From: Iris pallida
Lineage: Eukaryota; Streptophyta; Magnoliopsida; Asparagales; Iridaceae
Direction: 5' to 3'
NCBI GenBank assembly: GCA_029216955.1
Contig: JANAVB010006999.1
Span: 833,853 to 897,852 of the forward strand
Length of the DNA: 64,000 bases
Positions 10,813 through 21,935 of this stretch are shown here, in pieces. A program made the position numbers and the translations under genes. A model generated the notes under the pieces. It was not told the origin of the DNA, ran no database searches, and saw only the letters and a program-made list of their open reading frames with translations. How positions within the stretch are numbered: the stretch's first letter is position 1; each line of letters begins with the position of its first letter.

Positions 10813-13800
10813 AAGCAAGTGGATTCTCGATAGCGGTTGTTCACGGCACATGACCGGAGATGCTTCATTATTTACAACGCTATCGATGAAGAAGGAAGGA
10901 CACGTCTCTTTTGGTAACAATCTCAAAGGTCACATTATAGGAAATAGTAATATAGGTTTCCCTCCTTATCCTTGTATTAAGAATGTGTGTCTTGTTACTA
11001 ATCTTAAACACAATCTTCTTAGTATTAGTCGTCTTACCGATAATGGTTATGATATCAAGTTTGTTAAGCTCAAATGCTTCATTACCGATAGTTCTAATGG
11101 ATCTATTGTTTATAAAGGAATTAGAGAAAACAATATCTATGTTTTATATCTTGTTAAAGACACTAACAATGACAGGTGCTTAGTTGCTAAAAACGATGAG
11201 AGTTGGCTTTGGCACATGAGGCTTGGACACGCCAACATGGATACCATCTCTCGTCTTGCTACCAAGAAGCTCGTAAGAGGACTCCCAAGTATCCCATTCA
11301 AAAAGGATATGGTATGTGAAGAATGCAAGAAAAGTAAGTTAACAAGGTCTTCCTTCAAATCAATCAACTCTGTGAGTACTTCTAGACCCCTTCAACTTAT
11401 CCATATGGATCTTTTTGGGCCTAGTAGAGTTGCTAGCCTTGGAGGCAAGCTTTATGCTTTTGTTTTAGTTGATAATTTTTCAAGATTTACTTGGGTTATT
11501 TTTCTTGCTTGCAAAAGTGATACTTTTCGTGAATTTGTTGCCTTTTGTAAACGTGTTCAAATGAGAAAGGTTTTTCTATTAACAAAATTAGAAGTGATCA
11601 TGGAGGAGAATTTGATAATGCCAATTTCAAAAGATTTTGTGAAAAGAATGGTTTTGGATATTATTTTGCTTGTCCACGAACTCCTCAACAAAATGGTGTT
11701 GTGGAGAGAAAGAATAGAACCCTTGGCGATATGGCCCGGGTTATGTTAAACCAATATAAGCTCTCCCAATACTTTTGGGCGGAAGCCGTTAATACGGCAT
11801 GTCATGTTATTAATAGGGTCTTGATTAGACCTATTTCTAAGAAGACTCCTTATGAGCTTTGGTTTGACAAAATTCCCTCTATTGAATATTTCAAAGTTTT
11901 TGGTTGCAATTGCTTTATTTTGAATACCAAGGATAACCTAGGCAAGTTTGAAGAAAAAGCCTATGAAGGAATATTCCTTGGATACTCTACTCATAGTAAA
12001 GGTTTTCGTGTTTTTAACAAAAGAAGTCTTGTTGTTGAAGAGTCAATCAATGTCTCTTTTAATGAACTCAACTCTTCTACATTCTCCTCTTTAGAGGATA
12101 TTGATGACATCTCATTTGAATTGGAGAACTCCTCTATTGAACATCGTCCTTCTTCATCTAACAATGAAGTTGTGACTCCAACAAAAGAGTATCCTCCTCT
12201 CGAGCCTCCTCAAAAGGATCTCCCAAAAGAATGGAGATTTGTCACCAATCATCCTAAGAAGCTTATCATTGGGGATCCTTCCTCCAGTGTTAGCACTAAA
12301 TCCGCCACTCGTGATCTTTGTGCAAATGTGACTTTTATCTCTCAAATAGAGCCTAAAAATGTTAATGATGCTTTTCTTGATGAGTTTTGGATGATAGCTA
12401 TGCAAGAGGAGCTAAATCAATTCGAGCGTAGTAAGGTTTGGGAACTTGTCCCAAAACCTAGCAATCATCCCATTATTGGAACAAAATGGGTGTTTCGTAA
12501 CAAGCTTAATGAAGATGGATTAGTGACTCGTAACAAAGCCCGATTGGTTGCTCAAGGCTATAACCAAGAGGAAGGCATTGACTACGACGAAACCTATGCT
12601 CCGGTTGCACGGCTTGAATCCATTCGCATGCTTTGTGTTTTTGCTTGTTTTAATGACTTTAAGCTCTTTCAAATGGATGTTAAGAGTGCTTTTCTGAATG
12701 GTATTATTAAAGAGAAAGTTTATGTTAAACAACCTCCCGGTTTTGAAGATTTTCAATTTCCTAATCACGTGTTCAAACTTCACAAAGCCCTTTATGGCCT
12801 CAAACAAGCTCCCCGTGCTTGGTATGAGCGCCTTAGCTCCTTTCTTATTTCTCACAATTTTTCAAAGGAGAAAGTCGACACAACACTCTTTATCAAATCC
12901 CATGATGGCACTCTTTATTGGTTCAAATTTATGTTGATGACATTATTTTTGGTTCTACTAACAATACACTTTGCGTAGAATTTGCTAACGTTATGCAGAA
13001 AGAATTTGAAATGAGCATAATGTGTGAACTTTCATTCTTTTTGGGCTTACAAATCAAGCAAGAACCCAAAGGAACCTTCATCAATCAAACGAAATATACA
13101 AAGGACCTCCTCAAGCGTTTCGACCTCGACTCATCCAAATCAATGAGGACTCCTATGGCCACAACGACAAAGCTTGACAATGATGAAGATGGCACATCGG
13201 TCGACATTCGTAAGTATACAGGTATGATCGGTAGTTTACTTTATCTTACTGCTAGTCGTCCCGACATTATATTTAGTGTGCGTCTTTGTGCTCGATATCA
13301 AGCAAATTCCAAAGAATCTCACTTATGTGCCGTAAAACGCATTTTTCGGTATCTCAAGGGCACCATTAACTTGGGGCTATGGTATCCCAAATCCTCATCC
13401 TTTGAGCTTCGCGGTTTCTCGGATGCGGATTTTGCCGGATGCAAACTTGACCGAAAAAGCACTAGCGGCACGTGTCATTTCTTGGGTAAATCCTTGATAT
13501 CATGGTTTAGCAAGAAACAAAACTCTGTCGCTCTTTCTACCACCGAAGCTGAATACATAGCGGCAGGGTGTTGTTGTGCACAAATTCTTTGGATGACACA
13601 GACACTAGTAGATTATGGTATTTCTTCTTCATGCATCCCTATTAAATGTGATAATACTAGCTCCATTAATCTCACGAAAAATCCGATTTGTCACTCTCGC
13701 ACTAAACACATTGAGATAAGACATCACTTTCTACGGGATCATCAACTGAAGGGTGATATTTGTCATGAATTCATTGACACCACTCATCAACTTGCTGATA

Positions 13801-13877
13801 TTTTTACCAAACCTCTCTCTGAAGATCGATTCACTTTTATTTGTCGAGAAATCGGGCTCCTCGATATCTTTATTTGA
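10790..13877 (+). pseudogene. Sirevirus pol: protease, integrase, reverse transcriptase, RNase H; two frameshifts
   Basis: Pol is in the +1 frame relative to gag. Visible in order: protease active site LDSGCSRHMTG; GAG-pre-integrase region with WHMRLGHANM and CEECKKSK; integrase first Asp in HMDLFGPS; integrase Glu in QNGVVERKN-type context near 11690; reverse transcriptase with KARLVAQGYNQ, QMDVKSAFLNG and YVDDIIFGS; RNase H with SDADFAGC and STTEAEYIAAG; C-terminal HQLADIFTKPL. The frame shifts near 11560 and again near 12912-12920, each consistent with loss of one base, so the polyprotein cannot be made. Domain order (integrase before reverse transcriptase) is Ty1/copia. Confidence 0.95.
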
Positions 13878-14361
13878 CATCTTCTTATCTTTTTACGGAT
13901 TTTTCGGAGGATTTCCGCAGTAATCCGTCGGATCTTTCGTTCGTTTCCAGCAGTTTCTTGATTTGCTAGTTCGGAAAATCTGCCGGATTTCTGCTACAAT
14001 CCGACGGATTATCCGCATTTATTGTCCTCCGCCAAATCTGGCCACGAACAGCTGCTTCATTAAATGGACGTGACCCACCACCTACTCGCATTTAATTCGT
14101 TCTTATCTTTATTCGGATTTTCTGCCGGATTTCCGCATAAATCCGACAGATTTTCTGTGTTCGCGGTACAGGCACAGAAAATGAAGCGTCAACTGCCTTC
14201 CCATCCGTTCCCTTCCTCTCTATCCGTTCCCCTTCCTCTCTATCCGTTCCCAACATTTACACCCCTTCATTAACACCTCTCCACCCACTATATACTTCAT
14301 CCCCTCTCATTCCATCCTTCCATTCTTCTCCAAATAACTCCCACTCACTCTCTCTTCCTCC

Positions 14362-15606
14362 ATGGCTTCTCACACCAAACGTCAACGCCATGACGGGAGC
14401 TCCTCCTCCACTCAGCCTCCTACCCTTGCTATGTTTGTTCCTCCTTCCACGCAAGGCCACAATCAACTCGTCTTCAAGTCGGCTTCCCACTCCCGGGAAT
14501 GGTTTTCGTTCTACCACAAAGCTCCAGTCTGCTCCGGGAAACCTATCTCGTGGCTCGACTTCAAGGACCACCGCGACTACTTTCGCTTCTCCCGCATCGA
14601 CGCCCTCCTTGAGCGTCAGGTTGACTTCTATCCACATGCCATCCGCATGTTCTACTGCAATCTCGTTCCCGCCAAGGAAGGTCCGGAGTTTGAGACAAAG
14701 GTTGGTGGCGTGAAGATCACCGTTACTGCCGCATCCTTGGCCACCATCATTGGTCTCGATGAACGCAAGGTCCATCGTTCCCTTCCAGGCACCATCGACC
14801 ACATCTCCTTCTCTTCCGACATGAGTTATGAAGAGTTCCTTTTTAATATCTGTGGGGGATCTCTTGTTCAGCGCCCTGAGGACAAGGACCTGAGTCCCTT
14901 TTTCCATGACATGCATCGGATCCTTTGCCACACTCTCACCCCGAAGTCTGGGAATATGGACAGCCTGACTGCTGAGGAGCTAATCTGCATGTATTATCTG
15001 GTCGCCCGCCAACCCTTTTTACTGTCCAAGTCCATCATCTACACCATGATGCTTATCAGAAAATCTCCTCATCGTTCCCTACTCTTCGGTATGTACATCA
15101 GCATGATCCTTGAAGCAAATGGTGTTGACCTGACTCATTGCCCGGTTGGCGATCCTCGTCCCTCCCCTCTTGCCAAATCGAAGGGACGTGGTCGTGCGGC
15201 TCCTGCTCTTGCCCCTCCTACTGCTCCTGCTGCTGTTGCCGGTGGCCCTGCATCTCCTCCGGCGACTCTTCTCACTCATGACGTGCGCCGCTACATTGAT
15301 CGCAAGTTTGCCGATCTATCTCTCTCTACCCATGAGCATATTCAGGCCAACACTCGGGGACTCGGCACTCTTATCCACCATGGCTTCATGGACCAGGCGT
15401 ACTACATTCAGCGTATGTTTGAGGAGCACACTCCCTTTCTCAACCCTAACACTCCTCATCCAGACTTTTCGGGGCCTCACTTCACTGATCCTAACATTTA
15501 CGGCTTCATGTACCCGGATGGCGTCGACCCTTATGGCGCCTTCACCACTGCTCCTGGGGATGATGAGGATCAGGAGGCTGGCCCATCTCATGCGCCTGAC
15601 AGTTGA
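14362..15606 (+). CDS. Third ORF of the Sirevirus (envelope-position, plant-transposon-protein-like)
   Basis: An intact 414-residue frame lies 485 bp after pol and before the 3' LTR, on the same strand. Residues about 40-240 look like the putative plant transposon protein family (PF20167-like): FYPHAIRMFYCNL, then KVGGVKITVTAASLATIIGL and MYYLVARQPFLLSKSI. Residues 255-300 are rich in Pro and Ala (APALAPPTAPAAV). The C-terminus is acidic (GDDEDQEAGPSH). No convincing transmembrane segment or signal peptide is seen, so the name envelope-like would rest on position only. It is the only long undamaged frame of the element, in contrast to broken gag and pol. The family assignment comes from motif recall, not a search. 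Confidence 0.75.
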   Translation: MASHTKRQRHDGSSSSTQPPTLAMFVPPSTQGHNQLVFKSASHSREWFSFYHKAPVCSGKPISWLDFKDHRDYFRFSRIDALLERQVDFYPHAIRMFYCNLVPAKEGPEFETKVGGVKITVTAASLATIIGLDERKVHRSLPGTIDHISFSSDMSYEEFLFNICGGSLVQRPEDKDLSPFFHDMHRILCHTLTPKSGNMDSLTAEELICMYYLVARQPFLLSKSIIYTMMLIRKSPHRSLLFGMYISMILEANGVDLTHCPVGDPRPSPLAKSKGRGRAAPALAPPTAPAAVAGGPASPPATLLTHDVRRYIDRKFADLSLSTHEHIQANTRGLGTLIHHGFMDQAYYIQRMFEEHTPFLNPNTPHPDFSGPHFTDPNIYGFMYPDGVDPYGAFTTAPGDDEDQEAGPSHAPDS

Positions 15607-15830
15607 TGATGCCTTATTTAGTCTTGTCTTATGTGGTCCTTCGGGGACTTTTCGTATGTGTTTTGTGTGGTCCTACGGGACTTTTAAATATCTACTTTTA
15701 GTTGTGTGTTCAGTTGGGCTTCCATAGCCTCGTTGTTTGTACCCCTACTTTTTTTATTGAATGAAAGTTTTACTATGTTTTTCTGTTCAGTTATATGTTC
15801 TGTCTTTTTCTCACCATGATTGATTAACTG

Positions 15831-15934
15831 ACAAAGGGGGAGAAATCGTATTGAAGGGGAGATTCTTTATTACGGGGGAGCTATTTACTTTCTTTATTCT
15901 TATTATTTGTCAATTATCAAAATAGGGGAGTTTG
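15831..15934 (+). promoter_or_regulatory. Multiple polypurine tracts before the 3' LTR
   Basis: AAAGGGGGAGAAA (about 15834), GAAGGGGAGA (about 15853), ACGGGGGAGC (about 15875) and AAATAGGGGAG (about 15920-15930) are spaced over 100 bp, the last directly before the 3' LTR. Polypurine tracts prime plus-strand DNA synthesis; multiple copies are a described Sirevirus feature. Confidence 0.8.
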
Positions 15935-16766
15935 TTGGCACATCGATTTTGATTATTGTTCACAATAACCCTTGTACGTTTAGTTTGTACTTCTTACAGG
16001 CAAGAATAGAAGAAAGGATTCTCCATTCCATGACGCTAATCAAAGACCATGGAGCTCTGCATCTCTCCTTTATCAGATTTGCCAAAGACTATGAAGCAGC
16101 TTGGAGACTACAAAGAAGACGGTTCTTCTCCTTGTTCTTTCTCTGAGTCTGTAAATGTCTAGGAAAGCTTTGTACGTACTTTGTTAGGATGACAATGCTA
16201 AAGGAAGAAAATGGTGAAATAGTCTTTTAAAAGAGGCGAAAAATCCGTCGGATTTCCGGACTAATCCGTCGGATAATCCGATCACTTATAGCAAGTTAGC
16301 GAGACATTGATCGGATCATCCGACGGACCTCCGCAGAAATCCGCTGGATTATTCGATCGCTCACAGCAAGTCAGTGAGCCAATGTTCGAATAATCCGACG
16401 GACTTCCGTATAAATCCGCCGGATAATACGATCGCTCACAGCAAGTTAGTGAGCCAAATGTTCGGATCATCCGACGGACATCCGCGGAAGTCCGACGGAT
16501 AATCCGGTTCTCTCACAGCAAGTCTGTAAGCTAGTGTTCGGATCATCCGCCGGATTTCCGCTTAAATCCGACGGATAATCCGCTTGACTTGTTTGCAACT
16601 TTTGAATTCAAATCCAATGACATCTGGCAAGTGCATTTAATGCATCCAACGGCTCTTTTTATGACCGTTACTGTTGACCGAATAATCCGACGGATTTCTG
16701 CTGAAATCCGACGGATAATCTGGTTGACGCTGAAATCCGACGGATAATCCGGTTGACGACTGATTG
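15933..16766 (+). repeat. Sirevirus 3' LTR, truncated
   Basis: It starts TGTTGGCACATCG and follows the 5' LTR through the palindromic repeats, then stops matching at GACGACTGATT, about 480 bp short. An extra copy of the CGACGGATAATCCGGTTGACG segment lies near 16700-16760. Gypsy LTR sequence follows directly, so a deletion removed the LTR end and part of the target. Confidence 0.85.
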
Positions 16767-17763
16767 GTGTTGGTAGCTATTTAAAACCTGAGACTGAATG
16801 GCATCAGCCATGTTCAGTCCAACTTTGGCATGCCTGTATCAATCCTATTTTGGGTTGAATCAAGCAATGTGCACATGACAGGACCCACAGGCTGAATTTG
16901 AGTTCTGTTTAATTGAGTTATGTTGGTGTTGATTTCACATACACACACTCACACACAAACTTTCCTTTCACATGTCCACCCTTTGACACATCACACTTTG
17001 ATTACATCTCACACACACATTGCCACCACACGCACATCACTGTGGTTACTCTGCACACACACACAGTCCCCTGTCACACACACCTGTACACTGTCCCTCT
17101 TTCCTGATTTTGATATCTTGTTTTACTGGAATCAAATGTTGTTTGCCATGATTCCATTCACTATGTCCAGTTATATCTATGTGAGAGTTGAGAGAGAGGG
17201 TTAGTCTTGGGTTGTTGGCATTCAAAAACTGGGTACATGATACTGTGTGTTCAGTTGAGGGTTGGTAGCAGAACACTAGTTTGGTTGGCTCGAATTTGCT
17301 TGGCATTTTGGCCTGGCCTTGCATTGCATAGCAGCAGTGGCATAGCAGCAGCAGTAGGCAGGTCCTTGTATTGCATAGTAGCAGTAGGTAGCAATAACAT
17401 TGGCCATAGGCCAATGTTCAGGCAGTGGGTGCAGGATAAGGGCCTGTACAGGCAGGGGGCAGTGTTGAGTGTGATTGTGTGGGTGTTGTGCCCTAGGTAA
17501 GGTCATGTGTGGCTCTATGTGAAGTGTCAATTGTAAGGATAACTTGTGTGATGATAACAGTGAAGTGTTGTGAAGAATAGGTGATTGGATAGATAATTTC
17601 AGTTATAGGTTATGAGAGAATATAAATGATAAGATTAATTAGCATGTTGGGACATAGGAAAGTCATGGTTTAGCCTTGTATAGTTGTGAGGGTTTTGGGA
17701 GGAGGAAGTTAGTGTCACATATGAGGGTTGGGTCATTGGTTGAGGATGTGTATCTTTAATTTG

Positions 17764-17771
17764 TATATATA

Positions 17772-17868
<97 letters not shown>

Positions 17869-17898
17869 ATATATTATATATATATATATTTTTTTTTT

Positions 17899-17947
<49 letters not shown>

Positions 17948-17949
17948 TT

Positions 17950-18027
<78 letters not shown>

Positions 18028-18040
18028 AAATATATATATA

Positions 18041-18134
<94 letters not shown>

Positions 18135-18180
18135 TATAAAAAAAAAAATATATATATATATATATATGTTATATAGGCTT
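17764..18180. repeat. TA-rich microsatellite, about 400 bp
   Basis: Almost pure (TA)n with short A or T interruptions, inside the gypsy LTR. Open frames across it (Tyr-Ile repeats) are artefacts. Confidence 0.95.
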
Positions 18181-18274
18181 GTGATATATATATGTATATA
18201 GACTTTTAGATTCATTATATGATAGATAATATGCTTTTGATATACATTAGAGATGTATTATTTATATAGTTGAA

Positions 18275-18388
18275 TATATTTGTGTACCATATATGTTAGG
18301 CTAGGTTATATATATGTGATATATGTATGTATATATTTGTGTACCATATATGTTAGGCTAGGTTATATATATGTGATATATGTATGTA
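18275..18388. repeat. 57-bp tandem duplication
   Basis: TATATTTGTGTACCATATAT starts at 18275 and again at 18332, followed both times by the same GTTAGGCTAGGTT-containing block. Two copies, nearly identical, next to the TA tract. Confidence 0.85.
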
Positions 18389-20589
18389 TATATATATATA
18401 TATGGTAATTGATATGTGTGTATTGCCTATATGGGTGTATGGCATATAGTCTAGGTAGCATAGCCTATGGGGGTCCTTTGTGTAGTCTTGTGTACATGGA
18501 ATATATACACATGAGTGTTAGGTTTTGTAGACTAGTGTGACTTGAATTGGTGTGTGTTTGCTAGCCTAGGCTTGGTTAGGCCTAGTGAGACTTGACTGGG
18601 CTAGGATGGACCTATTTGACCCAGTGTTGACCTGGTTTGACTTAGAGTTGACTTTGACCTAGATTGGCCTAGAATTCATGTAGATTGCATCGTAGACTTC
18701 ATTTGTCTTATTTTAAGCACTTTATAACCTATATTTCTCTTTTTAGGACATTGTGACTCTGGTACAGACATCTGATATTATACTACTCTTTTCAGAGTAG
18801 CAGGCAAGTACATTCTCTGATAGTTCTTTCATTCATTTGTCAATTACTGTATTTCAGTTCTAGTTAGTTGTATGCGATTCTCTGTTACAACACGTGTGGA
18901 TATTTCTGGATTCATGTATACGACACACATTTATTTTCTGGCCTCTATTACTGGTATCATCATTTCCGGCTTCTATTACTGGAATCACCTGCTGGAATCA
19001 TTTACTGGTATCATTATATTTTGGCTGAACTCATCTTGAATCATTGTGTCAGAATTCTGGATTCACTTGCTGGGAGGGAAAATACTAGAGTAAGACATGT
19101 AGACATACCCCATTACTGGAATCACCCCTACTGGAATCTACTGGAATGATAGCCATCTCTCGCCTGATCAGTGAGAGGTGTGCCGGATTACCCACAGCCG
19201 TTTACATGTCGATCTCGGTATTTTAAAACACACTGCTAGAGTATAGGCTGGACTCACCTTGGAATCATTGATCACTATAACTGGAATCGTTCCTTACTGG
19301 ATTCATCTTGTATGAGATTCATCCTGTACTGGACTTACATTGGAGTTACACTGGTCTACATTGTTGTCTAGACTTTATACCATATTACCCTGGTTCAGCT
19401 AGTTCTATTTTTACAGTCTTCATTGCTATGATTCTTCTCTTGTTTAGTATTTACTTTCCTTGCACTTTATCTGTCTTTCTTACCATCACGTGAATATAAA
19501 CTGCCATTTCATCAATACAACTGTCTATAACTGCTTTATAGTTCTCTGTCATTTACTTGGGTTTTCTAAATAAGATGTGCTCGTTCCTGCCCTGAGGACA
19601 CATGCCCTACATTTTACTGAGGAGATGCCTTAGCTACCTATGGCCCCGACACTCAGGAGTGATCGGGAGTTTAGTTAGTCTGTCTTGTTTTAGTTTTCCT
19701 GATTAGAACTGGAGTTGTATATAGAGATTTGAGACTTGAGATGTATTTGAGATTGTTTGAGTTTGTTATTATTATATCAGTAGTTTTGTTGTTTTCAAAT
19801 TCTTAGTTAGATTTCTGTGTTATCTTATCGTGCTTAGACTGTGATTGAGTTACACCATATCTTATACTTGTCCTCCGTTCGGAGTTGATCATGATGAGTA
19901 CATTATATACTGCATGAGTTGATGGTTAGTTAGAGACATAGAACAGCGTTCTACCGTCGACACTGCGGCGTAGGCTGGACGCTGTTACGTACTCGTACCC
20001 TCACAGTGGGTGCGGGTCGTGACACCTCCCCCACCATTTTGGTGATGGATGGAGGTAGCCAAGTTTTTAAATTGGCAATGATGAGTGGGATGGTGAATCC
20101 TTTGAGCCAATAACTTTTTTTCCCAAACTTGTGCTTAAGTTGTTGATATTTTTAGTCTTATGTTTCAATTTTTGTTACTTCCCATATTTGCTTACTACCC
20201 TTTGTCCCCAATTTGTGTTTTATTTTTTGGTAACTGCAAAGGAGCAGCACTTCAATTTCAGTTTTGGGTTAATGATGAGTTTTTGTTTCTTGAAATCTTA
20301 TATGGGCTGTGATGAGTTTCAGTATCTCCTACTGGCCTATGCTGACTTGTGTTTCTTTGTGAAACAAATAATGATATTTTGGGCTATGATGACAATGCAT
20401 AACTTGGTGACTTCAATTTGGGCTGTGATGAGTTTCAGTATCTTCTTCTTCCTTCCAGTTTTTGGTGACTTAAATTTTGGGGCAGTTTCGGGTTACTGCA
20501 GCATAAGTTGGTCTTATTTTCTTATAATATATGGGCTATGATGAGAATGCATTATGGACTATGACGACTTGTGTTTCATTGTGAAACAA

Positions 20590-21610
20590 ATAATGGTACA
20601 TGTTTCCAGCAAATATGATACATGTTCCCAGCAAATATGGTACATGTGTCAATTTTATGTTACTCAGGAATTTTCATTTTTGATATGTTCTTCGTATGAT
20701 GATATTTTCGAAGAAGATTTTGCTACATTCTGAGCCCATAATGTTATCCTGAACAAGTTTTAATTATTTTCAGCTTTCATACTCTGAGCCCATAATGTCC
20801 TTGTGAACAAGATTTTGTTTCGTTGTATCATATTGCTGGGAACATGTCATATGGCTGGGAACATTTTTTGGGAACATGTCATATTGCTGGGAACATGTAA
20901 TATTTTCTGCGAACATGTCATATTTGCTGGGAACATGTCATACTGCTGGGCACATGTCATCTTGATGGTTTTCTGTATCATATTTGCAGGGAACATGTAT
21001 CATATTTGCATAGAACATGTATCATATTGATGGGTTGGGCGGCCCTATTTTTTGTACAGAGAAATTTCATTTTTGATATGTTCTTCGTATGATGATATTT
21101 TTCGAAGAAGATTTTCCTACATTCTGAGCCCATAATGTTCTCCTGAACAAGTTTTAATTATTTTCAGTTTTCATACTCTGAGCCATAATGTCCTTGTGAA
21201 CAAGATTTTGTTTCATTGTATCATATTGCTGGGAACATGTCATATTGCTGGAAACATTTCCCATTGCTGGGAACATGTAATATTTGCTGGGAACATGTCG
21301 TATTGCTGGGAACATGTCACTTGCTGGGAAAATATCATATTTGCTGGAAACATGTATCATATTTGATGGGAACATGTATCATATTTGCTGGGAACATGAA
21401 TACTTGCTGGGAACATATCATATTTGTTGGGAACATGTGTTAATTTCTGGGAACATGTATCATATATGCTGGAAACATGTCATCTTGCTGCGAACATGTA
21501 TCATATTTGTTGGGAACATGTATCATATTTGCTGGAAAAATATAATCTTGCAAAATTATATATCAGTTTGCCGGGAACATGTCATCTTGCTGGGAACATG
21601 TTTCATACTG
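20590..21610 (+). repeat. Minisatellite of about 20 bp, GCTGGGAACATGTCATATT
   Basis: More than 25 imperfect copies of TGCTGGGAACATG followed by a CATATT-like spacer occur in two blocks, near 20590-21030 and 21220-21610. The segment around 20655-20820 (GATATGTTCTTCG...) recurs near 21068-21215, so a larger block was duplicated as well. A few copies also lie at 6580-6830 in the left half of the same element. Open frames across it only translate the repeat. Confidence 0.85.
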
Positions 21611-21935
21611 TTTTTCGGTTGTGAAACCCTTTCTCTGCTGCCAAATTCAGTTGGGAATGTTGAAATTTTTTTGTTTTGGTAACCATACCATTCTTCATGA
21701 GGCTGATTATATCACTTGCAATGTCCTAACCAAACACACAAAGTCCATCAAAGCCACTTTCAAGTGGTCATCCAAACAAACTACATTGTAAGTCTCCACT
21801 TGCGGGGGGGGCAAAAACTTTTGTATCCAAACACTTTTTGGAAAGTGGAATGTATTGTAACTCAAATGAGTTACACCTTCATGAAACTCCCACTTCCACA
21901 CTTTCATGCACCTACATCCAACCAAACAGGCCTTA

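Larger units (their letters stand above)
7548..16766 (+). mobile_element. Sirevirus-type Ty1/copia retrotransposon, damaged, 3' LTR truncated
   Basis: In order: 5' LTR 7548-8865, primer binding site 8867-8880, gag, pol (protease, integrase, reverse transcriptase, RNase H), an extra ORF, several polypurine tracts and a 3' LTR cut at 16766. The gag type, palindrome-rich LTRs, multiple polypurine tracts and a third ORF after pol are known traits of the Sirevirus lineage. The missing end of the 3' LTR means no target duplication can be tested. Multiple stops and frameshifts make it non-autonomous now. Confidence 0.92.
7442..20024 (+). mobile_element. Long gypsy solo LTR (TGTAACACCC...GGGTCGTGACA), split by a Sirevirus
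   Basis: The LTR begins TGTAACACCCAATTTTCC at 7442 and ends GGGTCGTGACA at 20024; the flanks CCTTC (7437-7441) and CCTCC (20025-20029) agree at four of five bases, a plausible target duplication. Without the inserted Sirevirus it is about 3.36 kb. It has no primer binding site or coding region of its own, hence a solo LTR. The 3' third matches the LTR at 1-1407, with shared TTGAC-rich sequence and terminal hairpin motif. The TGTAACACCC start suggests a Tekay/Del-like chromovirus. Confidence 0.72.
6026..21932. mobile_element. PIF/Harbinger-type DNA transposon, interrupted by nested LTR elements
   Basis: The left end GGGGCAGTTTGGT and the right end, reverse-complemented GGCCTGTTTGGT, form imperfect terminal inverted repeats that stay partly alignable for about 40 bp (both contain TGAAAGTG). 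TTA flanks both sides (6023-6025 and 21933-21935), the typical 3-bp Harbinger target duplication. The native sequence is 6026-7441 plus 20025-21932, about 3.3 kb. Both halves carry the GCTGGGAACATGTCAT minisatellite, which supports joining them. No intact DDE transposase was found, so the element is an internally deleted, non-autonomous copy. Confidence 0.75.

Noticed and set aside
14257..14931. 224-residue minus-strand frame opposite the Sirevirus third ORF
   Set aside because: It overlaps the plus-strand ORF, which has the right position and family-like motifs. The antisense frame follows from codon bias.
17898..18215. Tyr-Ile repeat protein frame
   Set aside because: It is a translation of the TA microsatellite.
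20131..20541. 136-residue hydrophobic frame in the Harbinger element
   Set aside because: Phe/Leu/Tyr-rich translation of T-rich DNA with repeated phrases (GGGCTATGATGA); no transposase motif.
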